Shown: piece by piece, positions 13,891 through 23,243 of the stretch
How the letters are laid out: every line of letters starts with the position of its first letter
Numbering within the stretch: position 1 is the first letter of the stretch
Source of the DNA: Psychroserpens luteolus
GTDB lineage: Bacteria > Bacteroidota > Bacteroidia > Flavobacteriales > Flavobacteriaceae
Assembly (NCBI RefSeq): GCF_021032705.1
Contig: NZ_JAHVXI010000001.1
Location: 558,001 to 622,000, forward strand
DNA length: 64,000 nt
Reading direction: 5' to 3'
The notes under the pieces: model-generated
Seen by the model: only the letters and a program-made list of their open reading frames with translations
Databases searched by the model: none
Told to the model about the DNA's origin: nothing
Program-made: the position numbers and the translations under genes

Positions 13891-14580
13891 ATGAGTACAC
13901 CTCTTATTATCATAATTGCCATTTGTGTTATAGGTCTTATTATTTTCTTAGCTGTTCATTTTAGCAAAAGAAATGTGATTATTAGAACCCTATCTAAAAT
14001 TCCTTATAAACCAGCATCAAGTTTAAAAACCAACGATCTTTCAAAAGTAAGCGGAAAAGCATTGCATGTTAAATCGCCTTTAATCGCACCTTATACTGGA
14101 CGAAAATGTGTGTTCTATCAAATTAGAATTCAGCAACGCGTCAATTCTGGAAAAAGTTCGCATTGGAAAACTTTAGTGCAGGATGAACAATTTCAAGAGT
14201 TTTTTATAGACACCAATGGTGATTTTGTTATTGTAAAACCGTCGGCAAGCCCTCGAAATTATATCAGTTATCTTGTAAAAGATACCAATCAATCATCTGG
14301 AGTGTTTAACAGCCCTACTCCAAAATTTGAAGCGGTTTTAAGACGCTATAATATTAATCCAGAAAATTTCTTTGGCATGAATAAACGTTTACGTTATGAG
14401 GAAGGCATTATCGAAATTGGAGAGCGAATTACAGTTGCTGGAATCGCAAAATGGAAGGCATTAAGCGAGCCTTTACCAGAGTATCCATATTCTAAGATTG
14501 CCGCATTAGAAAGTGAGGGTAAGCAGAAAATCATCATTACCGATTTACCTGAAACCTTGCCTAATCATCGAAGACGATAA
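13891..14580 (+). CDS. GIDE-like domain membrane protein
   Basis: A 229-residue protein with one N-terminal membrane helix (residues 4-23) and a soluble domain with the GIDE-type pattern: KVSGKALHVKSPLIAPYTGRKCVFYQIRIQ followed by WKTLVQDEQFQEFFI. Bacterial homologues of the GIDE domain (named from mitochondrial MUL1) are of unknown function, probably stress or envelope related. It stands alone, 55 bp after the zinc-ribbon gene, and is convergent with the CBS gene 4 bp away. Confidence 0.7.
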   Translation: MSTPLIIIIAICVIGLIIFLAVHFSKRNVIIRTLSKIPYKPASSLKTNDLSKVSGKALHVKSPLIAPYTGRKCVFYQIRIQQRVNSGKSSHWKTLVQDEQFQEFFIDTNGDFVIVKPSASPRNYISYLVKDTNQSSGVFNSPTPKFEAVLRRYNINPENFFGMNKRLRYEEGIIEIGERITVAGIAKWKALSEPLPEYPYSKIAALESEGKQKIIITDLPETLPNHRRR

Positions 14581-14584
14581 TAGC

Positions 14585-15055
14585 TTATTTCCAATTCTGT
14601 CCTTTGAGTTCTATAGCAGCTTTTAGAATATCTTTTTGACTAATTTGCCCAACTAATTTCCCGTTTTCTACAATAGGAAAACGTCTAATTTTAGATTCTA
14701 AAAACTTATTAGCAGCATCGAAAACATTCATATTGCCATCAATGGTTTCAACATTTTTTGCCATTCGATTTTCAACCGTATGTTGCTCCATTGGCATATT
14801 GTAATAACGACTTTCGCTAATTTGCTTCAAACAATCACCTTCAGAAATAATACCAACCAACTCATTGTTATTATTCACGACAGGGCCTCCAGAAATTTTA
14901 TTCTTGATTAACGTTTGAATCACTTCCTCTACAGATTGCTCTGGTTTAAATGTGATTAAATCACGTGTCATAAAATCACTGACTGTAATTGCTTTTACCT
15001 CAGCAGTAGTTTGCTGCTTTCTTGCCCCTTGAAAACTTTTAATGCCCATAACCAA
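14585..15055 (-). CDS. CBS-domain protein
   Basis: A 156-residue protein made of two CBS motifs (about 20-80, VSDFMTRDLITFKPEQSVEE; about 90-150, VENRMAKNVETIDGNMNVFDA, ending IGQISQKDIL-like). CBS pairs bind adenine nucleotides and regulate enzymes or channels. No partner domain is fused. It is convergent with the GIDE gene. The target is not visible. Confidence 0.88.
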   Translation of the reverse strand: MVMGIKSFQGARKQQTTAEVKAITVSDFMTRDLITFKPEQSVEEVIQTLIKNKISGGPVVNNNNELVGIISEGDCLKQISESRYYNMPMEQHTVENRMAKNVETIDGNMNVFDAANKFLESKIRRFPIVENGKLVGQISQKDILKAAIELKGQNWK

Positions 15056-15157
15056 TTCTTTTAGTGTGTTTTAAAGTTACTGAAAATAAGTGAATTTAGC
15101 TAGAGTGGTTATCCAACTAATAATTTGTACATTTCAGTAGAATAAAAATCTAAAAAA

Positions 15158-15964
15158 TTGCGTCACAAAATTTGTGTAATTGGTTGCGGATGGTTAGGCT
15201 TTAAATTAGCAAAACACCTCCTAGAAAATGATTATGAGGTCAATGGGTCTACAACTTCAGAAGACAAAATCCCTGAGCTTCAGCAAGCGAATATTACACC
15301 ATTTATCATACAATTATCTTCGGAAGGTGTTTTAGGTAACATTGAAGCCTGTTTAGATCATTGCGAAATACTTATTGTTAACATTCCTCCTGGTCTACGT
15401 AAAAATCCTGAAGGCAATTATGTGCAGCAAATGACACACCTCGTCAAGCATATTGAAACTGCTTCGGTAAAACATGTGGTGCTTATTGGTTCGACTTCGG
15501 TGTATGATGATGACGAAACATGTCCAATAATTACTGAAGACACGCCAACATCTACGTCTAAAACAGCATCAAAACTAGTTGCGGTAGAACGCCTATTTCA
15601 GCAGAATAAAAACTTTGACACTACCCTATTACGCTTTAGCGGACTCTTCGCTGAAGATAGACATCCAGCTCGTTTTTTATCAGGAAAACAGAATCTTAAA
15701 AATGCTAATGCTCCTGTGAATTTAATTCACCGTAACGATTGTATTGGTATTATTATGTCAATCATCAAACAGCAAGCTTGGTCTACTACTTTGAATGCAT
15801 CTACGCTACCTCATCCCACAAAAAAAGCCTATTACACTTCGGTTTGCAAAGCCATGAATATTCCTGTTCCTGAGTTTGATGAATCTGTAAAAAGTAAAGG
15901 AAAGTATATCGATTCTCAAAAATTGGTACGCCTTTTGAACTATGATTTCAAAGTAAAACTCTAA
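15158..15964 (+). CDS. NAD(P)-binding SDR/epimerase-like protein (YeeZ type)
   Basis: A 268-residue Rossmann protein. It begins with TTG at 15158 (an in-frame TAA lies just upstream and no ATG is near); GCGWLGFKLA is the dinucleotide loop. VVLIGSTSVYDD is the catalytic-Ser region, but no YxxxK pair is obvious, so the catalytic activity may be absent or unusual. It resembles the YeeZ-like atypical SDR group. It stands alone. Confidence 0.75.
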   Translation: MRHKICVIGCGWLGFKLAKHLLENDYEVNGSTTSEDKIPELQQANITPFIIQLSSEGVLGNIEACLDHCEILIVNIPPGLRKNPEGNYVQQMTHLVKHIETASVKHVVLIGSTSVYDDDETCPIITEDTPTSTSKTASKLVAVERLFQQNKNFDTTLLRFSGLFAEDRHPARFLSGKQNLKNANAPVNLIHRNDCIGIIMSIIKQQAWSTTLNASTLPHPTKKAYYTSVCKAMNIPVPEFDESVKSKGKYIDSQKLVRLLNYDFKVKL

Positions 15965-16125
15965 TAATTAGCAGACTTTTAAGAGTATATGCCATATATT
16001 TTTTTAGTTTTGGCGCAATAAATGACGAATATTATGAAACATTCTTAGGTAAGAACTATGCTTAAAAAGCAAATGAACTTGATGAATGTGACATCTGACA
16101 ATTAAAAAACAATAAATCTAAACAG

Positions 16126-16815
16126 ATGAAAAAACTTATCCTCCTTTTAGCTGTAGTATGCACTTTTAGTGTCACTGCACAAACAAAATCTGAACTTGTA
16201 AAACACTTTGAAGCTTATTATCAGCAAATGAAAACTCAAGGTGATATTCAAGGTGTTATTAATGCTATGACACATCTTAATGTTTTACAGCCAAACAAAG
16301 CGAGATTAGATACACTGGCTTACATCTACGCTTCTGAAGGCAGAAACCTTGAAGCTTTGAATACTATTGGAATTGAACAAAACCCAACAGATACCGATAT
16401 GAATACTGAAGTAAAAGCTATTGCTTTAAAGGCTTTAAACCAGCCGCAACGTGCCTTAGTATTTTATGAGGAATTATTTAAAAGAGATGCCAATTCATAT
16501 TTAGCCTATGAAATTGCAGATCTTAAAGTACAAACACAAGATCTAGCAGGTGCGAAAGCAAAAGTAGATTTTGGATTAGCCAATGTTAAAGATGATATGA
16601 AACGTTCATACTACGAATCTCAGAGACCTTATGAAGTTTCATTAAAAGGTGCATTAACCTATCTAAAGGCTTTGATTGTATTTAATATGAATCAAACTGA
16701 TAATTTAGATACAGCAATTGGATTATTGGATGAAGCTATGACCATGGATGCTAACTTTAACTTAGCTAAGTTAAGTAAAGATGCTTTAGTAGCACGAAAA
16801 GAGAAAAAGGAATAA
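16126..16815 (+). CDS. Secreted TPR-like protein, hypothetical
   Basis: A 229-residue protein with a signal peptide (MKKLILLLAVVCTFSVTAQ) and helix pairs resembling tetratricopeptide repeats (ALNTIGIEQ, ALVFYEELFKRDANSYLAYEI, AIGLLDEAMTMDANFNLAKL). It is probably periplasmic and binds partners. It is a single gene that ends at a strong bidirectional terminator shared with the M13 peptidase gene. Confidence 0.75.
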   Translation: MKKLILLLAVVCTFSVTAQTKSELVKHFEAYYQQMKTQGDIQGVINAMTHLNVLQPNKARLDTLAYIYASEGRNLEALNTIGIEQNPTDTDMNTEVKAIALKALNQPQRALVFYEELFKRDANSYLAYEIADLKVQTQDLAGAKAKVDFGLANVKDDMKRSYYESQRPYEVSLKGALTYLKALIVFNMNQTDNLDTAIGLLDEAMTMDANFNLAKLSKDALVARKEKKE

Positions 16816-16831
16816 GCACTTTAATTCTAAT

Positions 16832-16860
16832 AAAAAAGCACCCAATTTGGGTGCTTTTTT
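16832..16860. terminator. Bidirectional terminator between convergent genes
   Basis: AAAAAAGCACCC and GGGTGCTTTTTT form a 12-bp stem around a 5-base loop (AATTT). T-rich runs on both strands let it end both the TPR gene and the M13 peptidase gene, 23 bp further right. Confidence 0.9.
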
Positions 16861-16882
16861 GTTTTTATATACATTGGTACGT

Positions 16883-18946
16883 TTACCAAATTCTAACACG
16901 CTTTTCTGGAGCTAACCACATCGCATCACCTTCTTTTATATCAAATGCTTCATAAAATGCATCAATATTTTTAAGTGGTTGCACTGCTCTTTGAATTCCT
17001 GGTGAGTGAGGATCTGTTTTAACCTGAGTTCTTAAAGCATCTTCTCTAGTTAATGTTCTCCAAACTGTAGCCCATGACATAAAGAAACGCTGCTCTGGTG
17101 TAAAGCCATCAATATTTTCTGGTCTTCCGTTTTCGGCAAAGTATAATTGTAAACCATCATAAGCTCCAAGTACACCACCAAGATCACCAATGTTTTCACC
17201 TAAAGTAAACTTACCATTAATGTAAACGCTATCCATCACTTCTATGGCACTGTATTGCTCTGCTAAAGCATTTCCTCGTTTTGTAAATTCTTCAAGATCT
17301 TGATCAGTCCACCAATTCTTTAAATTTCCATCCGCATCAAAACGCGCTCCAGAATCATCGAAAGCGTGTGAAATCTCATGACCAATAACAGCTCCGATTC
17401 CACCATAGTTTACAGCTTCATCTGCCGTCCAATTATAGAAAGGCGGTTGTAAAATTGCCGCTGGAAAAACGATTTCATTATTAATAGGATTAAAATAAGC
17501 ATTCACCATTTGTGGTGGCATTCCCCATTTTGATTTATCTATAGGTTCATTAATATCTGCTAAATTATCTGCCTTAGCCCAATGACCTACGGCCATCATG
17601 TTTTCGGCATAGGAATTACCTTCATTAACCATGAGTGTTGAATAATCTTCCCACTCATCTGGATATGCAATTTTTACAGTAAATTTTTCTAGTTTTTCTA
17701 TAGCCTTTGCTTTAGTTTCAGGGCTCATCCAATCTAATTTCTCAATTCTATTTTGAAAAGCTGTAATCACATTAGCAATCATTTTTTCAGCTTTTGCTTT
17801 GGCTTCAGGTGGAAACTTAGCATCCACATAAACTTTACCAATAGCTTCTCCTACGGTACCAGTTACAGTTCCTAAAGCACGTTCTTCAGCCGAACGTTGT
17901 TTTTTAGCTCCTCTAAGTGTTTGTGAATAAAACTCCCAATTCGCTCTTTCAATATCTGTAGATAAGAATCCTGCCGCATTGTTAATTGTTGTCCAATCCA
18001 TTAATGTTTTAACATCTTCTAAAGGCGTTTTCTTTAAGAAATCGTTTAAGGCCATCATGTATTTAGGTTGTGCAACAAGTACAGTGTCTATCTTTTTTTC
18101 GATACCAAGATCTGAAATCATTTTACTCCAATCAATAGCAGGACACATTTCTTGTAACTGCGCAATCGAATTTGGATTATTCATATTTCGTAAATCTCTT
18201 CTTGCAACTTTGTCTAGTCTCGGCTCTTGAAGTTGAGTTTCCATGTCGATAATCTTAACAGCAGCAGCATCTGCATCCTCTTTCGAGTATTCAATATACT
18301 GCAACATTCTTGAGACATGCGCCTTATATTGTTCTCTAATCTCTTTAGACTTATCGTCTTGATCTAAATAATAATCGCGTTGTAATCCAGTACCTGCAGG
18401 TCCAACCCAAGTTGTATTCATACTACTATCGTTTAAATCTGGTCCTGCTCCTAATTGAGCAAATGGTGCCGATACACCAATAGAGGTTGCAATTGCAGTT
18501 TGCATATCTTGAAGACTTTTAATACCATCTATTTCTTCTAAAAACGGTCTTAATGGTTTTATGCCTGCTTCGTCGCGAGCAACTGTGTCTAATTCCGATT
18601 CAAAAATCAGTAAGGCTTTTTTCTGATCGGTTCCTTCTTCGTAAGTCTTTAGTTCTTTGGCTTTTTTCATAAGCCCCAAGACGTCATCTCTTGTCGATTT
18701 ACGAAGTACTCCAAATCCTCCCCAACGCGTTTCTTCTTCAGGGATTGTCGTTGTCTTTACCCAATTACCATTAACGTAATTGTAAAAATCATCTTTCGGA
18801 CTTACAGAAGTGTCCATGTTTTCGAGAACAATTCCAGGAATTTTCTCGATCATAGCAGTTTCCTCCTTTGGTTCTTCCTTACATCCTAAAAATGCAAAAA
18901 GTCCCAACACAGAAACCACCAAAATACTCTTGATATTGGTTTTCAT
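16883..18946 (-). CDS. M13-family metallopeptidase lipoprotein (PepO type)
   Basis: A 687-residue zinc peptidase with a lipoprotein signal (FAFLGCKEE, Cys22), so it is anchored in the periplasm or cell surface. The N-terminal M13 propeptide-like domain follows, and the catalytic domain shows GHEISHAF (zinc-binding HExxH near 522) and GENIGDLGG (third ligand Glu near 582). Length fits the M13 family (neprilysin/PepO), which cleaves peptides. A well-conserved C-terminus (VRIW) completes it. It stands alone. Confidence 0.93.
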   Translation of the reverse strand: MKTNIKSILVVSVLGLFAFLGCKEEPKEETAMIEKIPGIVLENMDTSVSPKDDFYNYVNGNWVKTTTIPEEETRWGGFGVLRKSTRDDVLGLMKKAKELKTYEEGTDQKKALLIFESELDTVARDEAGIKPLRPFLEEIDGIKSLQDMQTAIATSIGVSAPFAQLGAGPDLNDSSMNTTWVGPAGTGLQRDYYLDQDDKSKEIREQYKAHVSRMLQYIEYSKEDADAAAVKIIDMETQLQEPRLDKVARRDLRNMNNPNSIAQLQEMCPAIDWSKMISDLGIEKKIDTVLVAQPKYMMALNDFLKKTPLEDVKTLMDWTTINNAAGFLSTDIERANWEFYSQTLRGAKKQRSAEERALGTVTGTVGEAIGKVYVDAKFPPEAKAKAEKMIANVITAFQNRIEKLDWMSPETKAKAIEKLEKFTVKIAYPDEWEDYSTLMVNEGNSYAENMMAVGHWAKADNLADINEPIDKSKWGMPPQMVNAYFNPINNEIVFPAAILQPPFYNWTADEAVNYGGIGAVIGHEISHAFDDSGARFDADGNLKNWWTDQDLEEFTKRGNALAEQYSAIEVMDSVYINGKFTLGENIGDLGGVLGAYDGLQLYFAENGRPENIDGFTPEQRFFMSWATVWRTLTREDALRTQVKTDPHSPGIQRAVQPLKNIDAFYEAFDIKEGDAMWLAPEKRVRIW

Positions 18947-19047
18947 AATGTGGTGAAAATTAAATTTGATTAAAATTAGTTATTAATAAGAAGCCTCAAT
19001 CGCCAAAATGTTACATATTAACAAAATATTAAGACTATTTTAGAAGA

Positions 19048-19572
19048 TTATTCTGGCTTAAAGACATTGTTTTTATCAAACTCAAACTTCTTATTGATTT
19101 GCAAATTAAGGTTAGATACTGCGATTAACAATTCCTTAATTCCTTGAAGTTGGTCTTCCTTACTAACATTATTAATCGTTAAAAGACTATTTAACTTTTG
19201 GCCTTTGGTGTCTAAAGCCGTTATCCTGGCATTAATCTCGTTAGTTTGTAATTGTTCAGGCATTTCGGTTCTTAACTCGGTTAAGAACGTTTTTAACAAT
19301 AAAAGGTCTCCATTAAAAAAACTAAGATCGCTTTTTTTCAATAATTCAATTTGTGTATTAAGCTCTTGATACTTTTGCCAATCGATTACAGCTTTTTGAG
19401 CATCTGAACTCAATCCGAAATCTGCATATCTAAAGCTTTCAATATCTTGTTGTGATATTTTCCGAGCATCAATTTGTTCTTGGGTTTCTTCAATTACTTC
19501 TGAAACTGTATCTCCTTTACAATTGGTGAGTAACAAACTAAAACTTATAAATAAAAGCGTAATGAAGCGCAT
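19048..19572 (-). CDS. Lipoprotein, hypothetical
   Basis: A 174-residue protein with lipobox LLLTNCKGD (Cys18), mostly alpha-helical with coiled-coil-like segments (QTNEINARITALDTKGQKL, LNLQINKKFEFDKNN). I recognise no domain. It is a single gene between the M13 peptidase and threonine dehydrogenase. Confidence 0.65.
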   Translation of the reverse strand: MRFITLLFISFSLLLTNCKGDTVSEVIEETQEQIDARKISQQDIESFRYADFGLSSDAQKAVIDWQKYQELNTQIELLKKSDLSFFNGDLLLLKTFLTELRTEMPEQLQTNEINARITALDTKGQKLNSLLTINNVSKEDQLQGIKELLIAVSNLNLQINKKFEFDKNNVFKPE

Positions 19573-19674
19573 AATTATATCTATTCAATTTGAGGTAAAT
19601 ATAGGCAAAGCGTATAAATCTAATATGCAATTAACAAAAATTAATGAGTTGTTAATTTTACAATTTTATGTTTT

Positions 19675-19701
19675 TTGTACTCTATATTCTTGTTATTTTT
19701 G
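19675..19701 (+). promoter_or_regulatory. Promoter of the threonine dehydrogenase gene
   Basis: TTG at 19675-19677 and TATTTTTG at 19694-19701, 16 bp apart, resemble the Bacteroidota -33/-7 promoter; the spacing is slightly short. The start codon is 25 bp further on. Confidence 0.5.
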
Positions 19702-19726
19702 AGGAACGATTAAACATCATCTATCT

Positions 19727-20692
19727 ATGCCTAAAGTATTAATCATTGGTGCCGGCGGACAAATTGGGTCTGAACTTACATTTAAATTAAAAGATATTCA
19801 TGGATCTGAGAATGTCGTTGCTAGCGATATAGGTTATCACAACCTTGAAGTCGTTAATTCTGGCATCTTTGAAATTGTTGATGCTCAAGACTACAACTCT
19901 ATAAAAATTTGTGTTGAAAAGCACAATATCGATACCATTTACTTAATGGCTGCCATGCTAAGTGCTACAGGTGAAAAATACCCTATGAAAGCATGGGATC
20001 TTAATATGAATTCTCTATTTCACGTATTGAATTTAGCTAAAGACGGCTTTATAAAACGTATCTTTTGGCCATCGAGTATTGCTGTTTTTGGACCAACAAC
20101 GCCTACTGAAAACACACCTCAGCATACCATCATGGAACCTACAACTGTCTATGGTATTACAAAACAAGTTGGAGAACGCTGGTGCGAATATTATCATAAA
20201 AAATATGACGTAGACGTGAGAAGTATTAGGTATCCAGGTATTATTAGTTGGAAGACCATGCCTGGCGGAGGAACTACAGATTACGCTGTTGAGATCTATC
20301 ATCAAGCCATATTAGATAAGCATTATGACTGTTTTTTATCTGAACATACAGAGTTACCAATGATGTTTATGGACGATGCCATTAATGCTACTGTTAATCT
20401 TATGCAAGCGCCTGCCGAACAGGTGAAAATTAGATCATCATATAATTTAGGTGCTATTAGTTTTACACCTTTGACCATTTCCGAAGAAATAAAAAAACAC
20501 ATCCCAGATTTCAAAATCACTTACAGTCCTGACTACAGACAACAGATTGCCGATAGCTGGCCAAAATCAATAGACGATTCTGCAGCAAGAGAAGACTGGA
20601 ACTGGAATCATGAATTTAATCTGGAAAAAATGACGACAGAAATGCTCAAGCAACTGGGTCGTAAGTATCAAGATTCTGAAATCAACTCTTAA
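19727..20692 (+). CDS. tdh: L-threonine 3-dehydrogenase, SDR type
   Basis: A 321-residue extended short-chain dehydrogenase. It has GAGGQIG at 8-14 for NAD, Ser116/117 in FWPSSIAVFG, and Tyr142-Lys146 (VYGITKQVGE). The sequence around it (PTTPTENTPQHT, RYPGIISWKTMPGGGTTDYAVEIY) is characteristic of SDR-type threonine dehydrogenases known from flavobacteria, which oxidise threonine to 2-amino-3-ketobutyrate. It is a single gene, convergent with the HD hydrolase gene (5 bp apart). Confidence 0.9.
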   Translation: MPKVLIIGAGGQIGSELTFKLKDIHGSENVVASDIGYHNLEVVNSGIFEIVDAQDYNSIKICVEKHNIDTIYLMAAMLSATGEKYPMKAWDLNMNSLFHVLNLAKDGFIKRIFWPSSIAVFGPTTPTENTPQHTIMEPTTVYGITKQVGERWCEYYHKKYDVDVRSIRYPGIISWKTMPGGGTTDYAVEIYHQAILDKHYDCFLSEHTELPMMFMDDAINATVNLMQAPAEQVKIRSSYNLGAISFTPLTISEEIKKHIPDFKITYSPDYRQQIADSWPKSIDDSAAREDWNWNHEFNLEKMTTEMLKQLGRKYQDSEINS

Positions 20693-20697
20693 CACGT

Positions 20698-21357
20698 TTA
20701 TTTTTCTCCATCCCATTCGGCATAGAACTGATCTAAAAACTGTTCCATAAATCGATGTCTATTGGTCGCAATTTTTTTACCTGAATTGGTATTCATCCTA
20801 TCTTTTAAAAGCAACAGCTTTTCGTAAAAATGATTAATTGTTGGTGCTTTAGAGGCTTTATACTCCTCTTTGCTCATATTTAAATTTGGTTGTATAGATG
20901 GATCAAAGAGTTTTCGGTTTTTAAACCCTCCATAATTAAAAGCTCTAGCTACTCCTATAGCTCCTATAGCATCTAATCGATCGGCATCTTGAATGACATC
21001 TAATTCTGGTGATTTAAATTTTTGGAGTTGGTTGCCTCCTTTAAATGAAATATTCTCAATGACATTAACAACGTGTTCTATGACTACCGAATCTACATTG
21101 ATACCAAACAAAAACTCACGTGCTTTTTTAGGACCAACAGTTTCATCTCCATTATGAAATTTACTATCTGCTATATCATGAAGCAAAGCGCCTAATGCTA
21201 CTGTAAACTCATCGACAATTTCGTCCTTAGTGATAAGCAAGGCATTATTATAGACTCTTAGGATATGAAACCAATCATGACCGCCTTCTGCATTTTCTAA
21301 TGTTGTCTTCACAAATGTTTTAGTGAGTTGAATTTGGTGGTGTTGTGCCTCTGTCAT
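20698..21357 (-). CDS. HD-domain phosphohydrolase
   Basis: A 219-residue protein with the HD metal motif HDWFH near residue 27, GALLHDIADSKF and later DADRLDAIGAIGVARAF, as in YedJ-like phosphohydrolases acting on nucleotides or other phosphomonoesters. It overlaps the acyltransferase gene by 4 bp (ATGA), so the two are translationally coupled. The substrate is unknown. Confidence 0.9.
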   Translation of the reverse strand: MTEAQHHQIQLTKTFVKTTLENAEGGHDWFHILRVYNNALLITKDEIVDEFTVALGALLHDIADSKFHNGDETVGPKKAREFLFGINVDSVVIEHVVNVIENISFKGGNQLQKFKSPELDVIQDADRLDAIGAIGVARAFNYGGFKNRKLFDPSIQPNLNMSKEEYKASKAPTINHFYEKLLLLKDRMNTNSGKKIATNRHRFMEQFLDQFYAEWDGEK

Positions 21358-22097
21358 TTTTTTAGAATTATAGAACTCGTTATTGTATTCTCTATTGTTT
21401 TGACTAACTCTTTATAGTTCTCTACCTCAGACAAATCAATAGGTTGATGTACTTTAAATTTGATATAACTTCCTATTCCCATTGGGAATTTACCATATCG
21501 CAATGTTTTCCATGAATTATTTACAGTTATAGGAACGATAAGTGCAGATGGCGTGTTTTCCATTAAGAGTTCCAGCCCTCTTGTTTTAAACTGTTTTGGT
21601 TCACCTGTCTTGCTTCGTGTTCCTTCAGGAAAAATAACTGCTGCTCGATTGGTATCCTCTATATATTTTGCAAAAGTAACCATTGCAGGTAAGGCTTGTC
21701 TTGGGTTTTTACGGTCTATTAATACAGAGCCGCCATGACGTAAATTATACGACACACTAGGAAATCCTTTTCCTAATTCTTTTTTAGCAACAAACTTCAC
21801 ATGATGTCGTCGCATATACCACATTATTGGTGATATATCATACATACTTTGATGATTAGAAACGATAAGTAATGGTTTATTTTTAGGAATCTCATAGTCA
21901 TTCTTCCAAGAAAATCGAGTTCCTAAAACATTTAAGCATCGCATTAAGCAAAATTGAAGTGCATCCACACTAATTTTATGAGCTTGATATCCAAAAACAT
22001 TGTAACAAAACCACTGTATCGGATGAAAAATAAGTAAGGTTAATCCAAAGACTATAAAATAGACAACGGTTAAAGGATAAGCTAAAATTTTTTGCAT
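21354..22097 (-). CDS. 1-acylglycerol-3-phosphate acyltransferase (PlsC family)
   Basis: A 247-residue membrane enzyme with an N-terminal hydrophobic segment (residues 6-30), the catalytic NHQSMYD box (His82, Asp87) and FPEGTRSKTG. It would transfer an acyl chain to lysophosphatidate in phospholipid synthesis at the inner membrane; related lipid substrates are possible. It is in an operon with the HD hydrolase. A terminator precedes it. Confidence 0.92.
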   Translation of the reverse strand: MQKILAYPLTVVYFIVFGLTLLIFHPIQWFCYNVFGYQAHKISVDALQFCLMRCLNVLGTRFSWKNDYEIPKNKPLLIVSNHQSMYDISPIMWYMRRHHVKFVAKKELGKGFPSVSYNLRHGGSVLIDRKNPRQALPAMVTFAKYIEDTNRAAVIFPEGTRSKTGEPKQFKTRGLELLMENTPSALIVPITVNNSWKTLRYGKFPMGIGSYIKFKVHQPIDLSEVENYKELVKTIENTITSSIILKK

Positions 22098-22132
22098 GTT
22101 GTAAAATTAATTGAATGAAAATAATACACAAA

Positions 22133-22157
22133 AAAACCACGATTAAATCGTGGTTTT
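22133..22157 (-). terminator. Terminator after bacilliredoxin gene
   Basis: AAAACCACGATT and its complement form a 12-bp stem with a single-base gap at the tip, with T-rich runs on both strands. It lies 25 bp after the bacilliredoxin stop and before the acyltransferase gene. Confidence 0.85.
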
Positions 22158-22181
22158 ATATACTATTCTATATCGTGCTTA

Positions 22182-22592
22182 TTAACAATGGTCGTTATAA
22201 GCATCCATTAGATTTTCAGCAATCAATTCTGCTGGACGACCTTCAATATGATGACGCTCTAACATATGAACCAATTCACCATCTTTAAATAAAGCCATAC
22301 TTGGCGAGCTTGGTGGAAATGGCACCATATGTGCTCTTGCTGCATCTACAGCCTCTCGATCAACACCTGCAAAAACCGTAACGATATGGTCTGGACGTTT
22401 TGCATTTTGTAAACTCTGTCTCGCTCCAGGACGAGCATTGGCAGCTGCACAACCGCAAACCGAATTTACAACGACTAAGGTTGTACCTTCTTTTGCTAAA
22501 GCAGCTTCAACAGCTTCTGCTGTCTGTAATTCTTCAAAACCAACGTTGGTTAAATCTTCACGCATAGGTTTTACTAATTCTGCTGGATACAT
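22182..22592 (-). CDS. Bacilliredoxin (BrxA/BrxB family)
   Basis: A 136-residue thioredoxin-fold protein with the CGC motif at 46-48 (VNSVCGCAAANARPG), the signature of the YphP/BrxA family. It removes low-molecular-weight thiol or other protections from cysteines, acting in redox repair. The surrounding sequence (FPPSSPSMALFKDGELVHMLERH) is well conserved. It is a single-gene unit with its own -7 element and terminator. Confidence 0.95.
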   Translation of the reverse strand: MYPAELVKPMREDLTNVGFEELQTAEAVEAALAKEGTTLVVVNSVCGCAAANARPGARQSLQNAKRPDHIVTVFAGVDREAVDAARAHMVPFPPSSPSMALFKDGELVHMLERHHIEGRPAELIAENLMDAYNDHC

Positions 22593-22625
22593 ATTTTTGT
22601 TTTTTTAATTATTACTATTGAATTG

Positions 22626-22633
22626 CAAAGATA
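22626..22633 (-). promoter_or_regulatory. -7 promoter element of the bacilliredoxin gene
   Basis: On the (-) strand, TATCTTTG matches the Bacteroidota -7 consensus, 34 bp before the ATG at 22592. No clear -33 element was found. Confidence 0.55.
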
Positions 22634-22709
22634 CGCAAAAATAGTGCGAAGAATGCACGAATCGGTAAGCAGTTTGAATGGTACCATTTAAGTTTTCAAT
22701 AGCAGATCA

Positions 22710-23117
22710 TCACCTCGTATAGGTGAGTAAAAATCCATCTGCTGCAACACCTTCATCCAAGACAAGACTTGTTGATGTTATTGAAACTACAGCATAATTA
22801 ACATTATTAATTACTATCGTAGCATCACTTCCTGTTGAAGTCATTACAGCGTAGTCATAAGTTCCTGTTGGTAAGCCGTCATAAATTACAAGTTCAACAT
22901 TGGTATTAGTAACAGTTAACTCTTGGGTATTAAGATTAAAATCCCAAGTGATTAACCCTACGGGAAAATCGTCATCTATACCAGCCAAACCACCTGATAC
23001 GTTAACCAAAGACCATTCACCATGTAATGTAGGCTCATTATTTGATGTACCATCATCGTCATTACTACACGAAAATGCGAACATCGTAAATATCAATAGA
23101 TAAATATAAGGTTTCAT
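22710..23117 (-). CDS. Lipocalin-like lipoprotein, hypothetical
   Basis: A 135-residue lipoprotein with lipobox FAFSCSND (Cys17) and an Asp/Asn-rich linker. The mature part begins LHGEWSLVNVSGG and is beta-rich with WDFNLNTQELTV, like the lipocalin-type/META-like small lipoproteins of Bacteroidota. Function unknown. It diverges from the TerB/J-domain gene across a 126-bp gap. Confidence 0.7.
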   Translation of the reverse strand: MKPYIYLLIFTMFAFSCSNDDDGTSNNEPTLHGEWSLVNVSGGLAGIDDDFPVGLITWDFNLNTQELTVTNTNVELVIYDGLPTGTYDYAVMTSTGSDATIVINNVNYAVVSITSTSLVLDEGVAADGFLLTYTR

Positions 23118-23209
23118 AATACAATCGATTTTATACTAAGAAGATACTAAAACCTCAAAAAGGTTGCGTCTAATCGTAACAAAATCTAAAAAAATCTACT
23201 AACAAATAG

Positions 23210-23217
23210 TATATTTG
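23210..23217 (+). promoter_or_regulatory. -7 promoter element of the J-domain gene
   Basis: TATATTTG matches the -7 consensus 26 bp before the ATG at 23244. A -33 TTG at proper spacing was not seen. Confidence 0.5.
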
Positions 23218-23243
23218 AAATCAACAATAAATAACAGTCGTAC